Below are positions 33,790-42,478 of a stretch of 64,000 nt of DNA, piece by piece. This DNA is from PALSA-350 sp963834445 (GTDB lineage Bacteria > Acidobacteriota > Terriglobia > Terriglobales > Acidobacteriaceae), in contig CAWIBU010000001.1 of NCBI GenBank assembly GCA_963834445.1, positions 434,001 through 498,000 on the forward strand. Reading direction: 5' to 3'. The notes under the pieces were generated by a model. That model was not told the origin of the DNA, searched no databases, and saw nothing but the letters and a program-made list of their open reading frames with translations. The position numbers and the translations under genes are program-made. The first letter of the stretch is position 1. Each line of letters begins with the position of its first letter.

Positions 33790-35349
33790 TCAAAGCGAAA
33801 GCAGGAGGCCTTCGCCACCCGCAACCTCGACCGCTTGGTTGAGCCGTTGCCCGTTGCGCCCGAGATGGGTGCTGAGCAGTATGGCGCCGGAGGCGATGTT
33901 CGTCTGCATCGGGCTGCTGCCGAGATTGAGCAATACCAGCAAGTGTTCGCCGTCGCCCACGCGCTCATAGCGAAGCAAATTGCCCGTGGCCGCGACATGC
34001 TGTATCTGGCTACCCGTCAGCGCAGCATGCTCGCGCCGCAGGGCAATCAACGCGCGAAAGAGATGCAGGGTTGAGGCCTGATCGCGCTGCGCGGCCGCAA
34101 CATTGACGGTCGTATGATCCGCGTTGAGCGGCAGCCAGGGATGGCCGGTCGTAAAAGCTGCCAGAGGAGACCCGTCCCAGGGCATCGGTGTCCGCTCAGG
34201 ATCGCGCCCCAGGCCGATGCCGGGCTGGCGCTTTTCCGCAGGGTCCTGCACCAGGGCCGGTGGGATGACCCCGTCGGTCATCCCGATTTCCTCGCCGTAA
34301 TACAGGGTCACGGTTCCGGGCAAAGTCAACAGGAGCATGGCCGCTACCCGCACTTGATGCGCACCCACCCTGGACGCTACGCGGGGATTGTCATGATTGC
34401 CCAAGACCCAGTTCGGCCACGCGCCTGGCGGCAACAGGCCCATGTAATGGGAGACCACCTCCGCGACCGACTGGGCGGTCCACGGGCATTGCAACAGCAG
34501 GAAGTTGAAGGGCAGATCGGCTCCCCTCAGGTGCCGCCCGTAGTAGGTCATGAGCTCTTTGGCCGGCAAGTACACTTCGCCGATCAATACGCGATTGGGA
34601 TAACGATCAATGACTGATCGCATCTCGGAAACCACGGAATGTACTTCCGGACGGTTGGCGTTGTAAACGGGCAGCAGCCTGAGGTTAGAAGACTGGCCCG
34701 GCTGATAGTCAGGATTGGGTGGGTCATCGCGGTATTGATCGTCTTTGATCATGAGCCACATCACGTCGACGCGAAAACCGTCGACGCCTTTATCCAGCCA
34801 GAAGCGAAGCGCGTCGAACATGGCAGCGCGCACCGCGGGGTTGCGCCAGTTCAAATCTGGCTGCTGCTTGAGAAAGGAGTGGTAATAGTACTGCTGGGTT
34901 GCTTCGTCCCATTCCCAACCGGACCCGCCGAAGTTGCTCATCCAGTTGTTGGGCTGGTCGCGCCACAGATACCAGTCCCGCTTCAGGCTGGCTCGCGAGG
35001 ACCGGCTCTCCAGAAACCAGGGATGCCGCTCAGACGTGTGGTTAGGCACAAAGTCGAGAATCACCTTCAGGCCCCGGCTGTGCGCCTCCTGCAATACGCG
35101 ATCGAAATCCCCCATCGTTCCAAATATGGGGTCGACCCCACAGTAATCGGCAACGTCGTAGCCAAAATCCGCCATGGGCGAGGGAAAGAACGGTGCGATC
35201 CAGATGGCATCGATACCGAGCTGCACCAGGTAGTCGAGATGCCCGAGAATGCCAGGCAGGTCCCCGATACCGTCCCCATTGCTGTCTTGAAAGGACCGGG
35301 GATAAATTTCATAAACCACAGCAGTTTTCCACCAAGCAACATCCTGCAT
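33790..35349 (-). CDS. GH13 alpha-glucosidase (oligo-1,6-glucosidase-like)
   Basis: 519 residues, intact, no signal peptide, so cytoplasmic. All GH13 conserved regions are present: DFVPNHTS (99-106), GFRVDVMW (191-198) with nucleophile Asp195, IGEVYLP (256-262) with acid/base Glu258, and GNHDNPR (317-323) with transition-state Asp320. The QPDLNWRN motif (163-170) marks the oligo-1,6-glucosidase/GH13 subfamily 23-31-type enzymes; loops point to maltose/isomaltose-type exo-hydrolysis or transglycosylation. It is divergent from the second GH13 gene across a 48-base region, which must contain both promoters. Confidence 0.9.
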   Translation of the reverse strand: MQDVAWWKTAVVYEIYPRSFQDSNGDGIGDLPGILGHLDYLVQLGIDAIWIAPFFPSPMADFGYDVADYCGVDPIFGTMGDFDRVLQEAHSRGLKVILDFVPNHTSERHPWFLESRSSRASLKRDWYLWRDQPNNWMSNFGGSGWEWDEATQQYYYHSFLKQQPDLNWRNPAVRAAMFDALRFWLDKGVDGFRVDVMWLMIKDDQYRDDPPNPDYQPGQSSNLRLLPVYNANRPEVHSVVSEMRSVIDRYPNRVLIGEVYLPAKELMTYYGRHLRGADLPFNFLLLQCPWTAQSVAEVVSHYMGLLPPGAWPNWVLGNHDNPRVASRVGAHQVRVAAMLLLTLPGTVTLYYGEEIGMTDGVIPPALVQDPAEKRQPGIGLGRDPERTPMPWDGSPLAAFTTGHPWLPLNADHTTVNVAAAQRDQASTLHLFRALIALRREHAALTGSQIQHVAATGNLLRYERVGDGEHLLVLLNLGSSPMQTNIASGAILLSTHLGRNGQRLNQAVEVAGGEGLLLSL

Positions 35350-35397
35350 CTAACTTGCTCCTGACACAAAAAACGATCGAACGGAAAGCCTTCGCCA

Positions 35398-37066
35398 ATG
35401 ATTAATGATCTCTGGTACAAGAACGCAGTTATTTATTGCCTTTCCGTCTCCACCTACATGGATGCAAACGGAGACGGTATCGGCGACTTTCAAGGGCTGA
35501 TGCGCCGCTTGGACTATTTGTCAGGGCATGGGCGTTACGGCGATCTGGCTGATGCCCTTTCAGCCCTCCCCGCGCAAAGACGACGGCTATGACGTGGCCG
35601 ACTACTATGGAGTCGATCCGCGTCTACGGCACGCTCGGCGATTTCGTCGAGTTTACGCACGGATGCAAGCAGCGCGGGATTCGCGTGCTCATCGACCTCG
35701 TCGTGAACCACACGTCGAATCAGCACCCCTGGTTCCAGGAAGCGCGCAAGGATCCGCAATCCAAATACCGCGACTGGTATGTATGGTCGAAGAAGAAGCC
35801 AGCGCAATGCAAAGTCGGGCGTGGTTTTTCCGGGCGTGCAGAAATCCACCTGGGACTACGACAAAGAAGCCAAGGCCTACTATTTCCATCGTTTCTACGA
35901 CTTTCAACCGGATCTGAACACGGCCAATCCCGATGTACAGGCGGAAATCCTCAAGATCATGGGATTCTGGCTGCAATTGGGAGTGTACGGCTTCCGCATG
36001 GATGCGGTCCCCTTCGTGATCGCGGAGAAGGGCGCCGACGTCAGCAAACCCCGGCGAACAATACGACATGCTGCGGACCTTCTAGCGAGTTCCTGACATG
36101 GAGGGAGGGAGAAGCCATCATTCTGGCAGAAGCCAACGTTCTGCCAGGAACGGATATGGAGTATTTCGGCGCTTCCGGCGAACGGGTGCAGATGATGTTC
36201 AATTTTTCGACGTGAACCAGCACCTGTTTTATGCCCTCGCCAGCGGCGATGCACGACCCCTGATCAAGGCGATGCGCGCCACCAAGGCCCGGCCGGCAAC
36301 GGCGCAATGGGGACAGTTTCTTCGCAACCACGATGAGCTGGATCTTGGCCGCCTGGAAGACAAGCAACGAGCAGCCGTGTTTGCTGCGTTCGGCCCGGAT
36401 CCGGATATGCAGATTTATGGACGCGGAATCCGGCGGCGTTTAGCGCCCATGCTCGATGGGGACCGCCGCCGCCTGGAACTCGCCTACAGCCTGATGATGA
36501 CGTTGCCGGGTACACCGGTGATTCGCTACGGCGATGAGATCGGCATGGGCGACAATCTCAAACTGCCTGAGCGCAATTGCGCGCGCACCCCGATGCAATG
36601 GTCGACAGAGCCGAACGGGGGCTTCAGCAAAAGCGACAAGCCGGTGCTGCCGGTCATCAGCGGCGGTCCCTACGGCTTTGAACATCTCAACGTGGCCGGC
36701 CAGCGCCGCGACCCCAACTCCTTGCTGAACTGGATGGAACGAATCATCCGCATGCGGAAAGAAGTGCCGGAGATTGGTTGGGGTGACTTCTCTTTTCTTT
36801 CTACCGGGACCGCGGAGGTGCTGGCGATGCAGTATGAATGGCGGAATAACTCGGTGGCCTTCGTGCATAACCTTACCGGCAAACCGCGGGAGATACTTCT
36901 CTCTGTGATGATGGGCGAGGGCGGCTGCGTGCTCATCAATCTTCTGTCGGACGACCATAGCCAACCGGATAGCAAGGGGCGTCACCGCATCCTGATGGAG
37001 CCTTACGGCTATCGTTGGTTTCGTGTTTGCGGTCTGGATTACCTGCTCAAACGCAGCGACAGTTGA
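35398..37066 (+). pseudogene. GH13 trehalose synthase-like enzyme, broken by several frameshifts
   Basis: From ATG 35398 the protein can be followed only by changing frame. MINDLWYKNAVIYCLSVSTY leads to GVTAIWLMPFQPSPRKDDGY near 35531 (frameshift), then YGTLGDFVEFTHGCKQRGIR near 35630, LIDLVVNHTSNQHPWF, VQKSTWDYDKEAKAYYFHRF near 35840, GVYGFRMDAVPF with the nucleophile Asp near 36000, and after another shift at about 36060 LTWREGEAIILAEANV with the acid/base Glu. RNHDELDLGRL follows near 36330, and from about 36210 to 37066 the frame is clean. All catalytic residues survive, and every break is a 1-2 base indel. The family is trehalose synthase/GH13 alpha-amylase-like (maltose-trehalose interconversion). 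Either a young pseudogene or a run of sequence errors; the divergent GH13 neighbour has none. Confidence 0.75.
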
Positions 37067-37085
37067 TGCTCCCACTGAGGGGGTT

Positions 37086-39326
37086 TTAAACCAGCACAAT
37101 TTTGTCCGGGGTAATGGGATATTCCCTTATTCTTTTGCCAGTCGCGTTATAGATGGCATTCGCGACCGCTGCGGCGGCCCCGGTTATGCCGATTTCCCCA
37201 ATGCCTCGCGAGCCGATCGGGTTGAACTTGGTGTCGGGAATGTTCAGCACGGTCACATCCACTGTGCCAATATCGGCGTTGACCGGTACGTGATACTCCG
37301 CCAGGGATTCATTCACCACTCGGCCGTATACCGGGTCGATGTGCGCCTCCTCCAGCAGAGCGAACGATATACCCCACACGATGCCGCCCACCAACTGGTT
37401 CGAGCCGGTCTTGTCATTCAACAAGGTGCCGATGTCGTAGGTCCCGACCACGCGCCTTACCTTCACCATGTGGGTGTCTTTATCGACAGCCACTTCGACA
37501 AAGACGGCTCCCCAGGAATACGCGGTCATCGCATCCTTTGCCTCCGACGGCTCCGCCGAGCCCATCGCCTCGACCGGCGTGCCGCCATTGCGGGCAATCA
37601 GGTCGACCGGAGTGTCAGACTGCGATGGATTGTTCCTGTTGATCAACCTGCCTGCTCTGGCTTCGATGTCCATCGTCCTGAGGCCGTGCAGCGGCGAACC
37701 CGTATCCCCAATCGCCAGGTCCGCCAGTTTCAGTTTCAACTGCGTGGTTGCATCCTGAATCGCGGGAAGCACCGAGGCCGATGACTGCGATCCACCGGAC
37801 ACGGGAGCCTTGGGCAGAGTCGAATCCCCCAGCTTGACTTCGACCAGGGCGGGGTCGATGCCCAGGCCAGCGGCCGCCTGCTGCGCCATGATGGTGTAGG
37901 TTCCCGTGCCCAGATCCTGCGTGCCCGAGCCGACAAACATTTTTCCCCCGGGCAACAGGCGCACAACGGCCTGGGCCGCACTGCGGTTCGCTGGATAGGT
38001 TGCTGTCGCCATACCGTAGCCGATCCACGCGTTGCCTTCGCTTACGGAACGCGGGGTTGGCTTGCGTTGCGACCATCCGAAGCGGCTTGCGGCCTGGGTA
38101 TAACAGTCGCGCAGATGCTTGCCCGTCCACGGCCGGTCGTGGCTGGGATCCTTATCCGCGTAGTTTGCCAGCCGCAGCGCGATGGGATCCATGTTCAACT
38201 TTTCTGCAAGCTCATCCAGCGCGATCTCGAGCACTGCTGTTCCCGGCGCCTCGCCCGGCGCGCGCATGAAAGTTGATACTCCCAGATTTACCTCGACTAC
38301 TTTCGACGTTACAGAGTTCGCCTGACTCATATAGAGGTTCTTAGTCGGACCCTCGGCGTGCTCGACAAAATCTTCCATGACGGATGCATTCATCACCACG
38401 TCCTGTTGCATGGCCAACAACTTGCCATCGGCGCTCGCACCCAGTTTGATCTTGTTGATGGTGGAGGGTCGTCCGCCCACAGGTCCAAACATTTGTTCGC
38501 GCTCAAGCACCAGCTTCACTGGCTTACCCGTGACCCTGGCCGCCATCGCACAAAGCGGTACGTGCGACCACATCGAACCCTTGCTGCCAAAACCGCCGCC
38601 CACCAGCGGATCCCTCACATGCACGTAGTCGAGAGGAATATCCATCGCCTTGGCCAGCGACATGCGCACACCCGAAATGTATTGCGTCGAGTCGTAAACG
38701 TTTAGCTTCTCGCCTTGCCACCAGGCAATGGTTGCGTGGGGCTCCATCGGGTTGTGGTGCTGAATGGGCGTGATGTAAGTGTTTTCAATAATGACCGAGG
38801 CTTGCGCGAATTGCGCCTGCAGATCACCGCGATGGTTTCCCGCCGGTTCTTTGCCCTCATTTTTTGGCCAACGAGCATCGCCCAGATGTTCCATGAAGTT
38901 GACCCTTGCCGGCTTGGCCACATACTTGAACTTCAGCAACGCCGCTGCTGCTTTGGCCTCGTTCAGTGATTTGGCCACCACCACCGCTACCGGTTGCCCG
39001 TTGTAATTTACCTGTTTGTCCTGGAGCAGGCTGAGGTTTCTCCGCGCCGGCGGTTTGGGCGGCGCCTGGGACAGCTTTGGCGCATTAAACGGCGTGAGAA
39101 TCGCGATTACACCCGGAGCGAGATCGGCCGCCGAGCGTTCGATCGACTGGATCATCCCATTCGGTATGGTTGCCTGCACCATATAGGCGTAGAGCAAATC
39201 AGCCTCGGGAAAAGGCTGCCTGAACTCGGCCGCATATTTTGCCTTGCCCGTCACCTTGGCGATGCCCTCGTAACGGTAGCTGAGCTGCTTTGCTGGTTTG
39301 GGTATCGTCTCCGTAGCCTGGGTCAT
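37086..39326 (-). CDS. Molybdopterin-binding subunit of xanthine dehydrogenase/aldehyde oxidoreductase family
   Basis: 746 residues, no signal. Family landmarks are RYEGIAKVTGKAKYAAEF near the N-terminus, the QHHNPMEPHATIAWW Mo-cofactor region, and DPLVGGGFGSKGSMW. FMRAPGEAPGTAVLEIALDELA carries a conserved Arg. GSGTQDLGTGTYTIMAQQAA is a pterin site, and GSRGIGEIGITGAAAAVANAI holds the catalytic Glu near the C-terminus. The protein fits the YagR-type subunit of periplasmic aldehyde oxidoreductases. Its ATG overlaps the stop of the residual FAD-subunit fragment (ATGA), as expected for a YagTSR-like operon in the order iron-sulfur, FAD, molybdenum. Because the FAD subunit is missing, electron transfer as encoded would be incomplete. 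Confidence 0.85.
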   Translation of the reverse strand: MTQATETIPKPAKQLSYRYEGIAKVTGKAKYAAEFRQPFPEADLLYAYMVQATIPNGMIQSIERSAADLAPGVIAILTPFNAPKLSQAPPKPPARRNLSLLQDKQVNYNGQPVAVVVAKSLNEAKAAAALLKFKYVAKPARVNFMEHLGDARWPKNEGKEPAGNHRGDLQAQFAQASVIIENTYITPIQHHNPMEPHATIAWWQGEKLNVYDSTQYISGVRMSLAKAMDIPLDYVHVRDPLVGGGFGSKGSMWSHVPLCAMAARVTGKPVKLVLEREQMFGPVGGRPSTINKIKLGASADGKLLAMQQDVVMNASVMEDFVEHAEGPTKNLYMSQANSVTSKVVEVNLGVSTFMRAPGEAPGTAVLEIALDELAEKLNMDPIALRLANYADKDPSHDRPWTGKHLRDCYTQAASRFGWSQRKPTPRSVSEGNAWIGYGMATATYPANRSAAQAVVRLLPGGKMFVGSGTQDLGTGTYTIMAQQAAAGLGIDPALVEVKLGDSTLPKAPVSGGSQSSASVLPAIQDATTQLKLKLADLAIGDTGSPLHGLRTMDIEARAGRLINRNNPSQSDTPVDLIARNGGTPVEAMGSAEPSEAKDAMTAYSWGAVFVEVAVDKDTHMVKVRRVVGTYDIGTLLNDKTGSNQLVGGIVWGISFALLEEAHIDPVYGRVVNESLAEYHVPVNADIGTVDVTVLNIPDTKFNPIGSRGIGEIGITGAAAAVANAIYNATGKRIREYPITPDKIVLV

Positions 39327-39505
39327 GCTGCCACTCCCTCGGTTGTACCCTGCGCGGCGAGCGTGAGCGCGCGCACTACGCCGCGCTTCGCCAGTTCGAT
39401 TTTGAACGCGTTGTGCTCATGCCCTTTCGCCCCATGCAGTAGAATCTCCGCTGCGTGCGCGAAGCTGTCAGGGTGGGGTGGCTTGCCAACCAGAGTTTTC
39501 TCAGC
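39323..39505 (-). pseudogene. FAD-binding subunit of aldehyde oxidoreductase, C-terminal 60 residues only
   Basis: The frame opens within the end of the iron-sulfur gene and reads AEKTLVGKPPHPDSFAHAAE, then ILLHGAKGHEHNAFKIELAK and RGVVRALTLAAQGT before TGA. This is the ending of CutM/YagS-type FAD-binding subunits ('AExxLxGK...FKIxLAxRxVVRAL'). The first ~270 residues are gone. There is no start codon or ribosome-binding site of its own. It marks one side of a deletion. Confidence 0.75.
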
Positions 39506-39998
39506 CGTCGTGCTCCAGAAACGCCGCCTGCATCGGATGCAAATCGCCCAGATCCTGCGGATCAGAGGATTTGGCCAGCCCCTCGATGGTGGTGATTGCG
39601 GCTCCCTCCGCCGCCAGCGCCAGCGTGAGGCATGAGTTCACCCGGCGCCCGTCGAGCAACACCGTGCAAGCGCCGCATTGACCGTGGTCGCAGCCTTTCT
39701 TGCTCCCGGTAAGACCCATGTTTTCCCGCAGCGCGTCCAACAAGGAGGTGCGCGGATCGAGAGACAGGGTTTGCGACTTGCCATTCACGTTTAAGGTGGC
39801 TGTTCGCATCATCGCGAGCGGGGCCGGCTCCGCGTTGGCCAACGCGGGAAAACCGACAGCCACGCCCGCAGAGAGCACGCCCGCCGTCTGCATGAACTGC
39901 CGACGGGTCCATTCGATGGTCAGGCCGTTGCTCTCGAGCTCGCGTTCTTCCTGTGAACACTCTTCAGGGGACGGATCGGGAAATAAACAATCGCTCAT
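39501..39998 (-). CDS. [2Fe-2S] subunit of aldehyde oxidoreductase, truncated
   Basis: 165 residues from ATG 39998 (GGAG upstream). A twin-arginine signal RRQFMQTAGVLSAGVAVGFPALA is preceded by a 30-residue cytosolic leader. The first [2Fe-2S] domain is intact, with GCDHGQCGACTVLLDGRRVNSC providing the plant-ferredoxin-type cysteines. The second, helical [2Fe-2S] domain (expected CGxC...CxC) is absent: after PMQAAFLEHDG the frame stops because the sequence has jumped to the end of the FAD subunit. An intact YagT-type subunit has ~210 residues. As written, the complex could not pass electrons to FAD. Confidence 0.8.
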   Translation of the reverse strand: MSDCLFPDPSPEECSQEERELESNGLTIEWTRRQFMQTAGVLSAGVAVGFPALANAEPAPLAMMRTATLNVNGKSQTLSLDPRTSLLDALRENMGLTGSKKGCDHGQCGACTVLLDGRRVNSCLTLALAAEGAAITTIEGLAKSSDPQDLGDLHPMQAAFLEHDG

Positions 39999-40120
39999 CA
40001 CAACTCCAGTCCGTTTCAGACTTTTGGTTGGATGCAGGGACCACCGCGGGGCAGCCAGGGAATTCTGTCTCCTTTACTTTGGGGTCAAAATCGGGGCGTC
40101 GTTCATCTCGTTGCCCTACA

Positions 40121-40262
40121 CGAACCCGCGGGTGGAGAACCGCAGATCTCTCCACTACGCTACGCTCCGGTCGAGATGACAAATCTTTAACCCATCACCT
40201 TTGTCATCTCGACCGGAGCGTAGCGTAGTGGAGAGATCTGCGGTTCTCCACCCGCGGGTTCG
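40121..40262. repeat. Perfect 63-bp inverted repeat (REPIN-like)
   Basis: The 63-base arms at 40121-40183 and 40200-40262 are exact reverse complements around a 16-base loop. The arm contains GGAGCGTAGCGTAGTGGAG and CTGCGGTTCTCCACCC. Related but single units occur at 13653 and near 26755. It lies in the gap between the iron-sulfur gene and dinB and is followed at 40280 by a copy of the dispersed sequence seen at 31130. Confidence 0.85.
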
Positions 40263-40301
40263 CTTGGGGGCAAGGAGATAAACGACTCTATGAATGACGG
40301 A

Positions 40302-41375
40302 CTAAACAGCTGCCGGGTCGGTGAAGAGGCCGGACTGGAACATCGTCTGGTCACGAAAATTACTTAGGCCAACGCCTACCAACCGGAAGCGCTGGCTGGG
40401 CTGGAGGGCAATACGCTCACGCAGCGCCAGGGCAATGGCGGTTAATTCCGCGCAGGAGGCTGGAGGCGCGCCGGGCGTGTAACTGCGGGTGATGATGTGG
40501 AAGTCGCTGGTCTTGAGCTTCAGCACCACGGTGTGAGCCAGACGCGACTCCTTGCGGGAAGCGGTCCATACCTTGGCCGCAAGGCGCTCAATCAATTCTC
40601 CTGTCTCCGCGAGAGGAAGGTCGTGTTCGAATGTGTCTTCGGCAGAAATCGACTTGGTCGGTCGATCGGGAACAACCTCACTGTTGTCGATTCCGCGGGC
40701 CAGCTGGTACAGGCGGTGGCCATACTTACCGAACTGCGCTTCCAGAATCGCCGTCTCCAGTGCATGCAAATCGCCGACTGTCTGTACGCCGATTTGCTTC
40801 AGTCTCTCCTCAGTCACTTTGCCCACGCCGGGGATGCGCCCGACCGGGAGGGGCGGCAGAAAGGCCTCCACCTCTTCCGGCTGGATGACAAAGAGACCGT
40901 CGGGCTTGCGCCAATCGGAGGCAATCTTGGCCAGGAATTTATTGGGCGCGACCCCTGCCGAGGCGGTCAAATGGAGTTCTTCGCGAATCTGCTGGCGGAT
41001 CGCTTTGGCCACCCGCGTTGCCGTCGGCAGGCCAACCTTGTTCTCGGTCACATCCAGGTAGGCTTCATCCAACGAGAGCGGTTCGATGAGATCGGTGTAG
41101 CGCAGAAAAATGGCGTGCACCGCCCGCGAGACCGCGCGGTAACGTACAAAGTCGGGAGGCACGAAGACCGCTTCCGGGCAGAGGCGTTCGGCCCGCACCG
41201 CCGGCATCGCCGAATGTACACCGAAACGTCTGGCCTCGTAGGAGGCAGCGCAAACAACCGAGCGCTTGCCCCGCCACGCGACCACGACCGGCTTGCCGCG
41301 CAATTGAGGATCGTCGCGCTGCTCGACCGAAGCGTAGAACGCATCCATGTCGACATGGATGATCTTGCGCACCAT
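40302..41375 (-). CDS. dinB: DNA polymerase IV
   Basis: 357 residues, complete. Y-family polymerase motifs are present: HVDMDAFYASVE (7-18, metal-binding Asp9), CAASYEARRFGV (steric-gate region with Tyr46), PLSLDEAYLDVT (99-110, catalytic Asp103 and Glu104), then ASAGVAPNKFLAKIASD, the helix-hairpin-helix PVGRIPGVGKVTEERLKQIG, and the little-finger domain from about residue 235. It lacks an evident beta-clamp motif of the type QxxLF at the very end, although QSGLF (349-353) is close to the consensus and probably fulfils this. It performs error-prone translesion synthesis. No LexA-type operator was recognised upstream. Confidence 0.9.
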   Translation of the reverse strand: MVRKIIHVDMDAFYASVEQRDDPQLRGKPVVVAWRGKRSVVCAASYEARRFGVHSAMPAVRAERLCPEAVFVPPDFVRYRAVSRAVHAIFLRYTDLIEPLSLDEAYLDVTENKVGLPTATRVAKAIRQQIREELHLTASAGVAPNKFLAKIASDWRKPDGLFVIQPEEVEAFLPPLPVGRIPGVGKVTEERLKQIGVQTVGDLHALETAILEAQFGKYGHRLYQLARGIDNSEVVPDRPTKSISAEDTFEHDLPLAETGELIERLAAKVWTASRKESRLAHTVVLKLKTSDFHIITRSYTPGAPPASCAELTAIALALRERIALQPSQRFRLVGVGLSNFRDQTMFQSGLFTDPAAV

Positions 41376-41441
41376 AACTTCATGATACGGCTACGCCGCC
41401 GCCGCAGTGTCTGCGCCGATCGAACGGTGTAGCATGCTCCC

Positions 41442-41837
41442 ATGCGGTACAGGCCGGTGTTTGCGCTCATGCTCTTCGCGGTCAGCGTTGCGGCTGCCCA
41501 GGAACCTTCTGCGGGCGTGTCTGCTGAGGATGCGTGGCGCTCGAAAGGCAGCGAGCAGAAGGTATGTGGTCAGATCGTCGACACATCCTATGCGACATCC
41601 GTCGCCAACGCACCTACCTACCTTTACCTCGATCGGCCCAGGCCAGAGCAGGTGTTCACGGTCGAGATACCATCGGCGAAGCGCGATCTATTCGGCGACG
41701 ACCCGGAGAAGTCGTTCAGAGGTAAGAGTATTTGCGTTACGGCAAAGATAGAGAGCGATGGCATGGACGGAGCCGTCGACCGCAAGCACCGGGCGAAGGT
41801 GGTCATCGAAGAGGAAGAACAGATAACCGTTCGCTAA
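41442..41837 (+). CDS. Small secreted protein of unknown function (OB-fold-like)
   Basis: 131 residues from ATG 41442, with a signal peptide (MRYRPVFALMLFAVSVAAAQ). The mature part has a beta-rich pattern, VCGQIVDTSYATSVANAPTY, LYLDRPRPEQVFTVEIP, GKSICVTAKIESD, KHRAKVVIEEEEQITVR, which resembles the OB-fold of secreted DNA-binding or 'nuclease-like' domains with two Cys. No activity is claimed. It is divergent from dinB over a 66-base gap. Confidence 0.6.
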   Translation: MRYRPVFALMLFAVSVAAAQEPSAGVSAEDAWRSKGSEQKVCGQIVDTSYATSVANAPTYLYLDRPRPEQVFTVEIPSAKRDLFGDDPEKSFRGKSICVTAKIESDGMDGAVDRKHRAKVVIEEEEQITVR

Positions 41838-41931
41838 CTCGATGGAACGCACAGATACGGTGACGAAATAAAGACGGCCATCTCGCGGCAACAAGCGGAC
41901 ATTCGGCTGGCTCTATAGCCGCGAGCCAAGC

Positions 41932-42408
41932 TCACTCACGCAGCCAGTACTGCGTTCGCCCCAGCAACGACAGACCGACGAAGCCGCGCACCTTGAGCTT
42001 GGCTCCGCCGTCTTCCATCGAGACCAGGCACTTATAGGTCTTACCGTTTGCCGGATCGAGGATCGTACCGCCTGACCAGGCATCGCCGTCCTTCTGCAGG
42101 TCCCAGAGAATCTTGAGCCCGACCACCGGCTGCCCCTTCTGTTCGCCGGAGCAGTCATCACAGGTGGGGTTCGGATCCTTGGGATCGGGGTCCACCAGCT
42201 TCTGGACGCGTCCAAACAACTTGCCCTTTTCTTCCCAGATGGTCACCACCGACTTAACCTTGCCGGTCACATCGTCGATGGTCTTCCATCGCCCAACCGG
42301 AGAAGCCTTGGCCGCGTCCTGGGCACCGGCTTCCGCCCGCGCTTCCGGGGCGACTACGGTTCCAAACAGCACCGAAAACAGCAGACATAAGATGAACGAA
42401 GATCCCAT
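41932..42408 (-). CDS. DUF2147 family secreted protein
   Basis: 158 residues from ATG 42408, chosen because it follows GTGAGG and begins a signal peptide (MGSSFILCLLFSVLFGTVVAPEARA); the frame stays open 29 codons further. The DUF2147 domain is complete: VGRWKTIDDVTGKVKSVVTIWEEKGKLFGRV, PTCDDCSGEQKGQPVVGLKILWDLQKD, WSGGTILDPANGKTYKCLVSMED, KLKVRGFVGLSLLGRTQYWLR. Proteins of this family are periplasmic lipocalin-like barrels of unknown ligand. The upstream extension would overlap the lactonase gene end. Confidence 0.85.
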   Translation of the reverse strand: MGSSFILCLLFSVLFGTVVAPEARAEAGAQDAAKASPVGRWKTIDDVTGKVKSVVTIWEEKGKLFGRVQKLVDPDPKDPNPTCDDCSGEQKGQPVVGLKILWDLQKDGDAWSGGTILDPANGKTYKCLVSMEDGGAKLKVRGFVGLSLLGRTQYWLRE

Positions 42409-42478
42409 AGCGGCCTCACGCTTTTTGCCGGCACAACCCATGCGGGCACACCAGCGACGTAATCTTAACTCAGAAAAG

